17,186 bases of DNA from DAHUYF01 sp052143095 (GTDB lineage: Bacteria; Pseudomonadota; Alphaproteobacteria; ATCC43930; CGMCC-115725), in NCBI GenBank assembly GCA_052143095.1, contig JBKQTR010000498.1:1-17186 (forward strand), in the 5' to 3' direction. Made by a program: the position numbers and the translations under genes. The notes under the pieces are model-generated. The model was not told the DNA's origin. It saw only the letters and a list, made by a program, of their open reading frames with translations, and ran no database searches. Positions 1 through 7,207 of the stretch are shown one piece after another (position 1 is the first letter of the stretch; each line of letters starts with the position of its first letter).

Positions 1-717
1 GGCGACGTCAGACGTGCACAGGAGCTTATGGACGAGGCGCGCTCCGGCGCGGTCGAATCCGCGCATGCCCCGACGCTCGCCCTCACCTATCACCTCCAGG
101 CCTTACTCGAAATCCTCCGTGACGACGCCGAAGCGGCCCGGCGCGCCGCGGAAGCCCTTGTCGCGCTCTGCCGGGAGCACGGTCTTGCTTCCTATCTGAT
201 CTGGGCAGCACTGCCTTTGGCCTGGGCGCGCGCGAAGCTCGGCGATCGGGGTGCCGGCGCCGCCGAGTTTCGACAGGCGCTGGCAGACTACACCAGCGGA
301 GGCAACAGGCTGTTTCTGCCTTCCTATCAAGGGCTGCTCGCGGAAATCGAAGCCGACGGGGGAGACGCGGAAGCCGCTTTTGCCGGGGTCGATGGCGCGC
401 TCACGCTGGCGGGCGAGACCGGAGAGCATTGGTTCGACGCGGCGCTCCAGCGCATTCGGGGCGAAATCCTCGTCAAACAAGACCCCGCCGACCCCGCCCC
501 AGCCGAAGCCGCGTTCCTCGCCGCCATCGCGGTCGCGCAAAAGCAAAAGGCCCGCAGCTTCGAGCTGCGCGCCGCGCTGTCGCTGGCCAGGCTCTATCAG
601 TCCGTCGGCCGTCCGATTGAAGCCCACGACGTTTTGGGGTCAGCGCTGCAAGGCTTTTCGCCGACCCCGGAATTTCCGCAGATCGCGGCGGCGAAGGCGC
701 TGTTCGAGGCGCTCGCG
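1..717 (+). repeat. Intragenic tandem repeat, copy 1
   Basis: This in-frame segment is repeated at 1195-1911 with a constant offset of 1194 nt (398 codons) and no indel from end to end. A hand alignment of the translations gives about 186 identical residues of 239. Shared blocks include AVESAHAPTLA, LLEILRDDAEAARR, LPLAWARAKLGDR and GFSPTPEFPQIA. The left edge lies outside the window. Confidence 0.9.
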
Positions 718-1920
718 GGGGACGAGACGGTGAGAGCCGAGGCCGCACGCCGCGCGCAACGGCTGAAATTGCACACCGACTATGGCCGCGCCGTCTTGTG
801 GGGCAAGGGCTTCGGCGCCGAGGAAACGAAAGCCGCCTTCGCGCGCGTCGAAGAGCTTGCAACGGAGATAGGCGATGCCGAGACGCCGCTCGACGCCTAT
901 TTCGCTCGGTGGGTCAGCAGTTTATCCCGCGGCGAGCTCGGGTCCGCTCGGGAAACGGCGGAGAGCTTTCTGCGCGAGGCGGAACGTGCGGCGCGGCAGA
1001 CGGAAGCGGCGGTCGCGCATCGCATTCTCGGATTGAGTCTCCTGATCCAAGGCGATTTCGCAGCAGCGTGGGCGCATTGCGAACAGACCTTGCGAATATA
1101 CGACCCCGAGCGAGACCGCGAAGCCAAGTTCCGCCTCGGTTCGGACCCTCGAGTCCTGGCGACCGCTTATCTGGCTCTCGCGGCTTGGTGCATCGGCGAA
1201 TTCGGACGCGCACGGGAGCTGGAAGACGAAGCGGGGGCGCGCGCGGTCGAATCCGCTCATGCCCCGACGCTCGCCAACACGCATTGCTACTTGGCCTTGC
1301 TCGAAATCCTCCGTGACGACGCTGAAGCGGCCCGGCGCGACGCGGAAACCTGTGCCGTGCTCAGCCGGGAGCACGGTCTTGCGTCCTATCTGAGCTTGGC
1401 GCCGCTGCCTTTGGCCTGGGCGCGCGCGAAGCTCGGCGATCGAGACGCCGGCTCGGCCGAGTTTCGACAGGCGCTGGCGGAATACGCCAATCAGGGTAGC
1501 AAGTACCTTTTGTCGTTCTATCGAGGGCTGTTTGCGGAAATCGAAGCCGAGCGCGGAAACGCGGAAGCCGCCCTCGCCGGGATCGACGGAGCGCTGACGC
1601 TGGCGGCCGAAACCGGAGAGCATTTCTTCGACGCGGCGCTCCATCGCATCCGCGGCGAAATCCTCGTCAAACAGAACCCCGCTGACCCCGCGCCCGCCGA
1701 AGCCTCCTTCCTCGCCGCCATCGCCGTCGCGCAGCAGCAGAAGGCCCGCAGCTTCGAGCTGCGCGCCGCGCTGTCGCTCGCCAGGCTCTACCAATCCATG
1801 GGCCGCCCAATCGACGCCTACGACGTTCTCGGACCGGCGCTGGCAGGCTTTTCGCCGACGCCGGAATTTCCGCAGATTGCGGAGGCGAAGGCGTTATTTG
1901 AAGCGCTGGCGCCCTTGTGA
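1..1920 (+). CDS. C-terminal part of a large TPR-repeat protein (cyclase/AAA-ATPase-type), 5' end outside the window
   Basis: The frame is open from base 1 (no start needed before the Met at 28) to the TGA at 1918-1920, so at least 639 residues are seen and the gene begins upstream. The protein is Ala/Leu/Glu/Arg-rich and almost wholly helical, with repeated TPR-like pairs such as AWARAKLGDR, AEFRQALAEY and RIRGEILVKQ. From memory, this composition and the RLYQSMGRP...DVL...F ending resemble the C-terminal TPR region of large rhizobial class III adenylate cyclase or AAA-ATPase sensor proteins, where the TPRs act as a protein-interaction or regulatory scaffold. No catalytic domain is visible, so enzymatic function is inference. 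Residues 1-239 recur as 399-637 (see the repeats). No clear terminator follows the stop. Confidence is high that this is coding and moderate on the family. Confidence 0.8.
   Translation, partial: GDVRRAQELMDEARSGAVESAHAPTLALTYHLQALLEILRDDAEAARRAAEALVALCREHGLASYLIWAALPLAWARAKLGDRGAGAAEFRQALADYTSGGNRLFLPSYQGLLAEIEADGGDAEAAFAGVDGALTLAGETGEHWFDAALQRIRGEILVKQDPADPAPAEAAFLAAIAVAQKQKARSFELRAALSLARLYQSVGRPIEAHDVLGSALQGFSPTPEFPQIAAAKALFEALAGDETVRAEAARRAQRLKLHTDYGRAVLWGKGFGAEETKAAFARVEELATEIGDAETPLDAYFARWVSSLSRGELGSARETAESFLREAERAARQTEAAVAHRILGLSLLIQGDFAAAWAHCEQTLRIYDPERDREAKFRLGSDPRVLATAYLALAAWCIGEFGRARELEDEAGARAVESAHAPTLANTHCYLALLEILRDDAEAARRDAETCAVLSREHGLASYLSLAPLPLAWARAKLGDRDAGSAEFRQALAEYANQGSKYLLSFYRGLFAEIEAERGNAEAALAGIDGALTLAAETGEHFFDAALHRIRGEILVKQNPADPAPAEASFLAAIAVAQQQKARSFELRAALSLARLYQSMGRPIDAYDVLGPALAGFSPTPEFPQIAEAKALFEALAPL
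1195..1911 (+). repeat. Intragenic tandem repeat, copy 2
   Basis: Second copy of the 1-717 module, ending two codons before the gene's stop. The stretch 718-1194 between the copies (motif LHTDYGRAVLWGKGF onward) is single-copy within the window. Given a 1194-nt period it probably has its own partner upstream of base 1, which would make the duplicated unit about 398 codons. Copy divergence is concentrated at exposed-looking positions (for example SGGNRLFLPSY versus NQGSKYLLSFY), while the helix cores are kept. Confidence 0.9.
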
Positions 1921-2229
1921 TGCGGGTTCGATAAGGAGTTTCGGCGGGCCGCATTAACGAACGTCTACCGCGCTCATCGATAGAATGTCTGGTTTCGAGC
2001 AATGACCAACGACGCCTGAATGACGTCGGTGGGCGCGAAACAGCGGTGACTGGCCGAAAGCGGACTGGCTGCTTCAGAGATCTGAGATCAAGAAGCTGAC
2101 GTTGACCCTGCGTCGATGAACTTCTCGACTTGACCCAGGGCGGACTCTCTGCAGACCCGCTGTATGAATGCTAGGGCTTTGCAAAGGGCATATGTAGCGA
2201 GGCGTGTGACCGTAGAAGGCTACTCAGCC
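1921..2229. other. Intergenic stretch without a recognisable gene
   Basis: About 310 nt between the convergent TPR gene and the GlxA-type regulator. I see no reading frame with convincing protein character. It contains CTGGCCGAAAGCGGACT at 2050-2066, similar to a GGCCGAAAGCGGAC-type intergenic motif I recall from other proteobacterial genomes, and a short perfect hairpin at its right edge (2216-2231). Confidence 0.5.
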
Positions 2230-2231
2230 TT
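2216..2231 (-). terminator. Small hairpin overlapping the regulator's stop codon
   Basis: AAGGCT (2216-2221), loop ACTC, AGCCTT (2226-2231) is a perfect 6-bp stem. On the minus strand it starts inside the TAA stop (2232-2230) of the GlxA-type gene. No T-run follows, so it is a weak or Rho-assisted terminator at best, or simply a 3'-end stabilising hairpin. Confidence 0.35.
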
Positions 2232-3192
2232 ACGACCCCGTCCGTTGCGCGGCCCGGCGCAGCGCTCGCGGCGGATGGCCGAGAATGCGTACAAAGCTTT
2301 GGCGCATCCGTTCGGCGTCTGCAAATCCTACGGCCTGGGCTATGGCGTCGAGCGTTTCCTGGCCGTCCTCCACCTTCGGACGCGCGGCTTCGACTCGTAA
2401 GCGCTCAATAGCCTTTGCGGGGGTCATTCCCGTCCCCGCGACAAAGGCCCGGCTGAATTGCCGTACGCTCAGGCAAGCCACTTCGGCCAACCGCTCGACT
2501 GACAGTGGATCGGACAAGTGCTCGCGCGCAAAAATGAGTGCGGATCGGATGCGATCTGACCCAGGATCAAGTTCGAGAAGTGAGGAATGCTGCATCTGAC
2601 CGCCGGGACGCCGATAGTAAACGACGAGCATCCCCGCGACGGCGCGAGATATCTCTCTGCCGAGATCCTCCTCGATCAGAGCCAGCGTCATATCAATCCC
2701 TGCGGTCATGCCGGCCGAGGTCCAGACGCCATGCTCGTTAAGGAATATCCGGTCGCCATCGACCCGTATCGTGGGGTACATGGCCTGCAGCTTCGCGGCA
2801 AAGCGCCAATGAGTCGTCGCCCGCCTTCCATCCAGAAGCCCGCTGGCGGCGAGCACAAAGGCTCCCATGCAGACGCTGGCGGTGCGGCGCGCCCCGGCCG
2901 CAGCGGTGCGGATGAACGCGATCGTTTCCCCTGATACGTTGCGGCCCGCCATCTTGGGATCGCCGACGATGACGAACGTATCGATTCCGTCCGGAACCGC
3001 GACCTCGCTCCTCACCTTCGCCCCTGAGCAGCTCGCGATCTCCCCGCCTTCGAGCGACATGACTGTAAAGCGGTAGCTGTCCGGCACCATGTCTGCGGCA
3101 GTGGCGAATGCATCGAGCGGACCACTCAGATCGATGAGATTGAACTGAGGATAGATGAAAAAGGCGATGTGCCTCTGGATGGCCGAAATCAT
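2230..3192 (-). CDS. GlxA-family transcriptional regulator (DJ-1/PfpI domain plus AraC-type HTH)
   Basis: A 320-residue protein. Residues ~8-190 form a DJ-1/PfpI-like domain: HIAFFIYPQFNLIDLSGP at the start, a nucleophile-elbow-like SVCMGAF with Cys108, then GLLDGRRATTHW. Residues ~215-315 form an AraC/XylS double HTH with LSVERLAEVACLSVRQFSRAF and DAIAQAVGFADAERMRQSF. This is the usual GlxA-type regulator layout, and the DJ-1 domain probably senses a small ligand rather than acting as an enzyme. The frame stays open upstream to 3321, but the ATG at 3192 is preferred: it has AAGGA about 10 nt upstream and starts just before the conserved domain. It is divergent from the hydrolase at 3341, whose expression it may control (inference from position). 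The stop is TAA at 2232-2230. Confidence 0.88.
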   Translation of the reverse strand: MISAIQRHIAFFIYPQFNLIDLSGPLDAFATAADMVPDSYRFTVMSLEGGEIASCSGAKVRSEVAVPDGIDTFVIVGDPKMAGRNVSGETIAFIRTAAAGARRTASVCMGAFVLAASGLLDGRRATTHWRFAAKLQAMYPTIRVDGDRIFLNEHGVWTSAGMTAGIDMTLALIEEDLGREISRAVAGMLVVYYRRPGGQMQHSSLLELDPGSDRIRSALIFAREHLSDPLSVERLAEVACLSVRQFSRAFVAGTGMTPAKAIERLRVEAARPKVEDGQETLDAIAQAVGFADAERMRQSFVRILGHPPRALRRAAQRTGS

Positions 3193-3222
3193 GGGATCAA
3201 CGTCCTTTGAGCCCTCAAGGGT

Positions 3223-3254
3223 AAGTCCTAGACTTGCGGTCGAAACAATGACTT
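3223..3254. promoter_or_regulatory. Candidate operator between the GlxA-type regulator and the hydrolase
   Basis: AAGTC-CTA-GACTT at 3223-3235 is a perfect 13-nt palindrome 31 nt upstream of the regulator's ATG. GACTTGCGGT (3231) and GACTTGGGGC (3250) form an imperfect direct repeat at 19-nt spacing. AraC-type regulators commonly bind direct repeats spaced about two helical turns apart, so this is a reasonable autoregulatory or divergent-promoter site. No -10/-35 pair is clear enough to call. Confidence 0.35.
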
Positions 3255-3340
3255 GGGGCGGTATCTGGGGCAGCAGGCCTTCACAGCTGCGTCCAATCCT
3301 CCCGTCCCTGCAGTGTAGCACTTAAGCCGAGAGCTTCGGG

Positions 3341-4327
3341 ATGGCCGACAGGAAAGAGTCAGAGCGAACGGAACTGTCACGGCGAACCGTCCTTGCCGGC
3401 ACTGCGGCCGTGACGTTGTGTGCCGCTACGGCAGCGGAAGGCATTGGTTCAAATCCCGCTTTGGCTCTCGGCACCCACAAGGACAGAGAAGGAGTCATCA
3501 CCATGAGCACAGTCACGACCAAGGATGGCGTCCAGATCTTCTACAAAGACTGGGGCCACGGCCAACCCATCGTCTTCCATCATGGCTGGCCGCTCAGTTC
3601 GGACGACTGGGACACCCAGATGCTCTTCTTCGTCCAGCACGGGTACCGTGTCGTCGGAATCGATCGCCGCGGTCACGGACGATCAAGCCAGGTCTCGGAC
3701 GGTCACGACATGGACCACTACGCAGCCGACGCGGCTGCGGTCGTCGAGCATCTGGACCTCCGCAACACCATCCATATCGGCCACTCGACCGGCGGCGGCG
3801 AAGCGGCCCGCTATGTCGCACGGCACGGCAAGGGCCGGGTCGCGAAACTGGTGCTGGTAGCCGCTGTGCCGCCGATCATGGTGAAGTCGCCGAACAATCC
3901 GGGCGGCCTGCCGATCGAGGTGTTCGATGGCTTTCGGAAGAGCCTGGCCGCCAACCGCGCCCAGTTTTATCGCGAGGTCGCTTCCAAACCCTTCTATGGG
4001 TTCAACCGGCCGGGTTCGACGCCGCTGGATGGGGTCGTCGACAACTGGTGGCGTCAAGGGATGATGGGCGGTGCCAAGGCCCACTACGACGGTATCAAGG
4101 CGTTCTCTGAAACGGACCTCACCGCCGACCTGAGGAGCATCGAAGTGCCGACCCTGTGCATGCAGGGGGACGACGATCAGATCGTTCCGTACAAAGGCGC
4201 CGCCGAGCTGCAGGTGAAGCTCCTCAAAAACGCGACCATGAAGCTCTATCCCGGTTTCCCGCACGGCATGCTCACCACCTACGCCGACACCGTCAACCCA
4301 GATCTGCTGGCCTTTATCAAAGGATGA
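3341..4327 (+). CDS. Alpha/beta hydrolase, non-heme chloroperoxidase/arylesterase-like, with an optional Tat-like leader
   Basis: An alpha/beta-fold hydrolase of the bacterial chloroperoxidase/aryl-esterase group. Numbered from the internal ATG at 3503, the oxyanion region is HHGWP (26-30), the nucleophile is Ser95 in GHSTGGG, the acid is Asp225 in GDDDQIVP and the base His254 in FPHG, so the catalytic triad is complete. The native reaction is probably ester or lactone hydrolysis; perhydrolase/halogenation is a known side activity of the family. Two starts are possible. The ATG at 3341 gives 328 residues and adds an N-terminus with a twin-arginine-like segment (SRRTVLAG, then an Ala-rich hydrophobic stretch), but has only a weak ribosome site. 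The ATG at 3503 gives 274 residues, begins like cytosolic relatives (MSTVTTKDG) and has GAAGGAG about 8 nt upstream. I annotate the longer form because its leader is coherent. It is divergent from the GlxA-type regulator. Confidence 0.85.
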   Translation: MADRKESERTELSRRTVLAGTAAVTLCAATAAEGIGSNPALALGTHKDREGVITMSTVTTKDGVQIFYKDWGHGQPIVFHHGWPLSSDDWDTQMLFFVQHGYRVVGIDRRGHGRSSQVSDGHDMDHYAADAAAVVEHLDLRNTIHIGHSTGGGEAARYVARHGKGRVAKLVLVAAVPPIMVKSPNNPGGLPIEVFDGFRKSLAANRAQFYREVASKPFYGFNRPGSTPLDGVVDNWWRQGMMGGAKAHYDGIKAFSETDLTADLRSIEVPTLCMQGDDDQIVPYKGAAELQVKLLKNATMKLYPGFPHGMLTTYADTVNPDLLAFIKG

Positions 4328-4501
4328 GACCCGTCTGCTCTCGTGTTGCCGCGCTCTACGAACTCCCTGGGGAACTGCAATGCCTTGCCACAGCCACCGC
4401 GAGGCTCTCCTTGACGAAGCTTGGGCGAAACTTTTCCAGCGAGCGGCCCGATCGCGCCGATGGGCGGTTCGCCGACCGGTCATACTGTAGGAAAGTCAGC
4501 A

Positions 4502-4984
4502 ATGGTCCAATTTCACCTCAATATCGCCGAAGAGGTGCGCGACGCTTCCGTCAAGTTGCTGCAAGCGCGCCTTGCGATGGCGATCGATCTCGAGGCGCAG
4601 TTGAAGCACGCTCATTGGAACGTCAAAGGGCGTAACTTCTTTCAACTGCACCAGCTCTTCGATCAAATCCACGGCGAGATCGAGGAATTCGTCGACACCA
4701 TTGCCGAGCGTATCACGGCGCTACACGGAGTTGCCGACGGCCGATTGCAGACCGTCACGCGGATGACGGCGCTCGACGAATATCCGACAAATGCGGCAAG
4801 CGGCGAGGAGCACTTGCGCGCGCTCGGCCAGGCATTCGCGCGATTCGCCAAGGCGATGCGTGACGACATAGACGCAAGCGCCTCCAAAGGTGATGCGGAT
4901 ACGGCGGACATCTTCACCGAGATCTCGCGGGCGACAGACAAGCAGCTATGGCTCGTTGAGGCTCATCTCTATGAGCCTGGATGA
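4502..4984 (+). CDS. dps: Dps-family DNA-protection ferritin
   Basis: A 160-residue Dps-like miniferritin that would form a dodecamer, oxidise Fe(II) with hydrogen peroxide and store ferric iron, protecting DNA in starvation or oxidative stress. The intersubunit ferroxidase ligands are all present: His38 (in AHWNVKG), His50, Asp65 and Glu69, with the same 12/15/4 spacing as in characterised Dps proteins. There is no Lys-rich N-terminal tail, so direct DNA binding through that route is not expected. The frame is open upstream to 4421, but the ATG at 4502 is chosen because AGGA lies 9 nt upstream and the protein then has the family's usual length. It lies 174 nt downstream of the hydrolase on the same strand, so cotranscription is possible but not demonstrated. 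No OxyR-like site was recognised. Confidence 0.92.
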   Translation: MVQFHLNIAEEVRDASVKLLQARLAMAIDLEAQLKHAHWNVKGRNFFQLHQLFDQIHGEIEEFVDTIAERITALHGVADGRLQTVTRMTALDEYPTNAASGEEHLRALGQAFARFAKAMRDDIDASASKGDADTADIFTEISRATDKQLWLVEAHLYEPG

Positions 4985-5218
4985 TGCCGCGTGCTCAGCA
5001 CCGGTGTGGCGCTGTTTCGCCTCGATGCACTGCGCAAGGCGGGTGCACTGACGCTGCGGCCGGGAGCCGCGATATGAGGAGCAATCTTGGGGCAACATTG
5101 CGGCAGCGCAAATCCGAACCGGTAGGGTTCCGCGCGTCGCCCATGCGGCGAACCCGCTTGAGCGGGTGCGGGGCCGCTGAACTATTCCAACCAAAGGCGC
5201 GGAGCGCGCTGTCTTCGA

Positions 5219-5497
5219 ATTGCTGCCCAGCGCTCGCACGGCCGTCTCGAATACCTCCTTCGCGCCCGGCTGGTCCGAGGCCACGTCTCGCTCTTGCTGG
5301 GCCAAGGAAGCGAGCACCTCCCGCTCCAGCTCCACGCCACGCAGTTCATTCGCCAAGCCGAAGCGCCTTCGGATGCGCTCGGCATTCTTCGGGTCTGCGA
5401 ACAGCCGCTCGCGGATCGCGCCCAGCGGGATCGCCCCTAGTTTTTCCGCCCCGCGAACACTCGCTTCCGGAACGTCCGTTTTGGGGAAGTCGTCATG
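5219..5497 (-). pseudogene. Decayed gene fragment, product not recognised
   Basis: Reading the minus strand from 5497, just after a TGA at 5500-5498, gives a frame with convincing protein character: FPKTDVPEASVRGAEKLGAI, RERLFADPKNAERIRRRFG, LANELRGVELEREVLASLAQ, then AKEVFETAVRALGSN, ending near 5219. It is charged, helical and poor in the Arg/Pro/Ser bias of the shadow frames around it. There is no ATG in this frame; the nearby ATG at about 5496 is in another frame and stops early, which suggests a frameshift near the original start. The frame runs on to 4946 but loses its character after about 5219. I cannot name the family. It could be a helical C-terminal domain of a plasmid or phage protein, but this is a guess. 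Confidence 0.4.
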
Positions 5498-5636
5498 TCA
5501 GCTGAGCGGCTGGAATGGGCGCGAGCGGACCCCCATGCGGCCAACTTCTGCGTCCGCCCTCCACGCAAAGCCGTCCATCCGAGGGAACCCGAACCCACCG
5601 GCAATACGGCTGGGCAGCTAGGCTGCGCAACCCGTC

Positions 5637-5655
5637 AAAACCTCTGTGCAGAGGT
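5637..5655 (-). terminator. Rho-independent-like terminator after the nuclease gene
   Basis: On the minus strand, ACCTC-TGCACA-GAGGT is followed directly by TTT (part of a TTTTG run, 5640-5637), about 25 nt after the nuclease stop codon. The inner bases can extend the stem to CCTCTG/CAGAGG. The stem is short, but its position fits the end of the minus-strand gene run 9213-5680. Confidence 0.5.
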
Positions 5656-5679
5656 ATTAGGCATGAACCCACCAACCGG

Positions 5680-6495
5680 TCACTGTAGCGCGCTGTTGAG
5701 CGCCGCCGCCAACCGCACGCCCGCCTTCTCCAGCTGCACGCCCACGACGAGGAGTCCCGCCTGCTCGTAAGATGCCGGCAGCACGCCGGGCCCATGCGGA
5801 AACTCGCCATAAATCAGCCGGCTCGCAATACCGTAGCTGTCGTTCGCCCAGTCTGCCGGCGTGCCGCCGCGCCAAGTATCGACCTCGGCCGGCGTGATCG
5901 AGCGCGCCAGCGCCAGCGCATAGGCGCGCTCATCGCCGATCGCCGCGGCGGCCAGGATGCCGCTGTCCCACACCTCGTGCAGATTGGTCGGCCGGCCCTC
6001 AAACTCGACGTGGTTGTCGTTGCCGCCACGGTCGCCATTGTCCGCAGCGTCGAGCGGTTGGTGCACATCGGCGACGAAGTGCACGACGAATTTGAGCGCC
6101 TCGAGCCGATCGCGCGGAGGCGCGGCCTTATCACGCAGCACGGTCTCAAAGTGCTCGATCGCCGCCACGACGCACTCGCCTCGCGGGCAGTCGCGCGCCG
6201 CATCATAGCCGGCCGGCGTGCCGGGTTGCGGATGTATCGGGATATCGACGAAATGCCATCGGGCGCTCTCGCGCCGCTGATCACGGATTTCATCCGCCCA
6301 AGTCGACACCTCGGCAAGCGTCGTGGCGTTGTCGATCGCCAGCAGCTCGCGGACCTGACGCGCTGTCTCAAGCTCGAGGTATTGCTCGGCGATCTCGGCG
6401 ACGATGCGGTGGCCTTCGGAGCCCCAGGCAAGCGCTCGGCCAGTGAGAGCAAGGACGACGGCGAGTGCAAAGGCAGCGGCTCCCATCCTACGCAT
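5680..6495 (-). CDS. S1/P1-family zinc nuclease, secreted
   Basis: A 271-residue S1/P1 nuclease precursor, a family that degrades single-stranded DNA/RNA and removes 3'-phosphates using three zinc ions. Residues 1-23 are a signal peptide (MRRM, hydrophobic Ala/Leu core, ALA cleavage site), placing the obligatory N-terminal Trp24 of the mature enzyme exactly at the cut. By comparison with P1 nuclease, the ligands appear as Trp24, His29, Asp68, His81, His139, Asp143, His173 and Asp177 (motifs WGSEGH, TWADEIRD, HFVADVHQPL, NLHEVWD). The position equivalent to P1 His126, after HQPL, is Asp149. The ATG at 6495 is chosen because GGAGG lies 6 nt upstream; an alternative is the ATG at 6486. The start overlaps the SRAP stop by 8 nt, indicating translational coupling. 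Confidence 0.9.
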   Translation of the reverse strand: MRRMGAAAFALAVVLALTGRALAWGSEGHRIVAEIAEQYLELETARQVRELLAIDNATTLAEVSTWADEIRDQRRESARWHFVDIPIHPQPGTPAGYDAARDCPRGECVVAAIEHFETVLRDKAAPPRDRLEALKFVVHFVADVHQPLDAADNGDRGGNDNHVEFEGRPTNLHEVWDSGILAAAAIGDERAYALALARSITPAEVDTWRGGTPADWANDSYGIASRLIYGEFPHGPGVLPASYEQAGLLVVGVQLEKAGVRLAAALNSALQ

Positions 6496-7174
6496 CGACA
6501 GCCTCCAGCAGGTCCGGGGCATCATTCTTCACGCTGTTAACCCGCGTGCTGATCGGATAGGCCCTCATCCGCTCCGCCGGGAACGGTGTCAGCAACGCCA
6601 GTAGCTCGTCCTTATGCGCCGGCTCCTCACCCAACCACTTCGCCCATGCCTCGCGCGGCAAGATCACAGGCATGCGGTCGTGGATGGGTGCGACGAGTTC
6701 GTTAGGCTCGCCGGTAATGATGGCGCACGTCCTGATCCACCCGGCGCCCTCTCCTGCCGACTTGTCGCGCCAGTTCTCCCAGAGCCCAGCGAACGCGAAC
6801 AGCGGCTCCCTTTCCGGCACGATGGCATAGGGCTGTTTGGCGCCCGTCTTCTTCCACTCGTAAAATCCGCTCGCCGGGACGATGCAGCGCCGCGCCATGA
6901 ACGCGTCCCGAAAGGTCGGCATCGTCGCCACCGTCTCCGCGCGCGCGTTGATGCAGCGGGAGCCGAAGGAGAGATCCTTGGCCCAGTGCGGCACCAGGCC
7001 CCAGCGCAATGCATCTAGCGAACGCTCTTTGGTCTTGGGATCGAGGCGCACCGCGAGCACCGGATCCGTCGGCGCGATGTTGAACCGAGCCGGATAGTTG
7101 GACGGTGGGTTGCGCGCGCCGAAGATGTGCGCGATCTCGGCAACTGGCAGGTTGTTCAGGAAGCGGCCGCACAT
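6488..7174 (-). CDS. SRAP-domain protein (SOS response-associated peptidase, YedK/HMCES type)
   Basis: A 228-residue SRAP protein. This family caps abasic sites in single-stranded DNA by forming a thiazolidine link through its N-terminal cysteine, shielding them from strand breakage. The key residues are present: Cys2 (MCGRF, exposed after Met removal), Asn76 in INARAET, Glu106 in GFYEW and His165 in IHDRMPVIL, with the usual FNIAPT segment at 31-36. Length matches the family (~220-230). The start is fixed by the need for Cys at position 2, although no strong ribosome site precedes it. The gene lies 33 nt downstream of the glucokinase and overlaps the nuclease start, so it is probably part of the same transcript. 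No LexA box was seen immediately upstream. Confidence 0.95.
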   Translation of the reverse strand: MCGRFLNNLPVAEIAHIFGARNPPSNYPARFNIAPTDPVLAVRLDPKTKERSLDALRWGLVPHWAKDLSFGSRCINARAETVATMPTFRDAFMARRCIVPASGFYEWKKTGAKQPYAIVPEREPLFAFAGLWENWRDKSAGEGAGWIRTCAIITGEPNELVAPIHDRMPVILPREAWAKWLGEEPAHKDELLALLTPFPAERMRAYPISTRVNSVKNDAPDLLEAVDA

Positions 7175-7207
7175 GGCACGACACTGTTGCGACCAGAGCT
7201 GCGCCGG

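Larger units (their letters stand above)
4985..5679. other. Region of about 700 nt with no intact gene
   Basis: Between Dps and the nuclease I find no complete gene. It holds a decayed minus-strand frame (5219-5497), a perfect 7-bp inverted repeat ACCCGCT-tg-AGCGGGT at 5152-5167, and the nuclease terminator near 5637-5655. Other open frames here have Arg/Pro/Ser-rich translations typical of noncoding GC-rich DNA. Confidence 0.6.

Noticed and set aside
1..1920. The two repeat copies as separate adjacent genes
   Set aside because: The frame is continuous with no stop or ribosome site between copies, so it is one gene with an internal duplication.
3683..4483. Minus-strand open frame opposite the hydrolase
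   Set aside because: Antisense to an intact alpha/beta hydrolase with a complete catalytic triad; no independent support.
5152..5167. ACCCGCT-tg-AGCGGGT inverted repeat as a terminator of dps
   Set aside because: The loop is only 2 nt, there is no T-run, and it lies about 170 nt after the dps stop; not supportable as a terminator.
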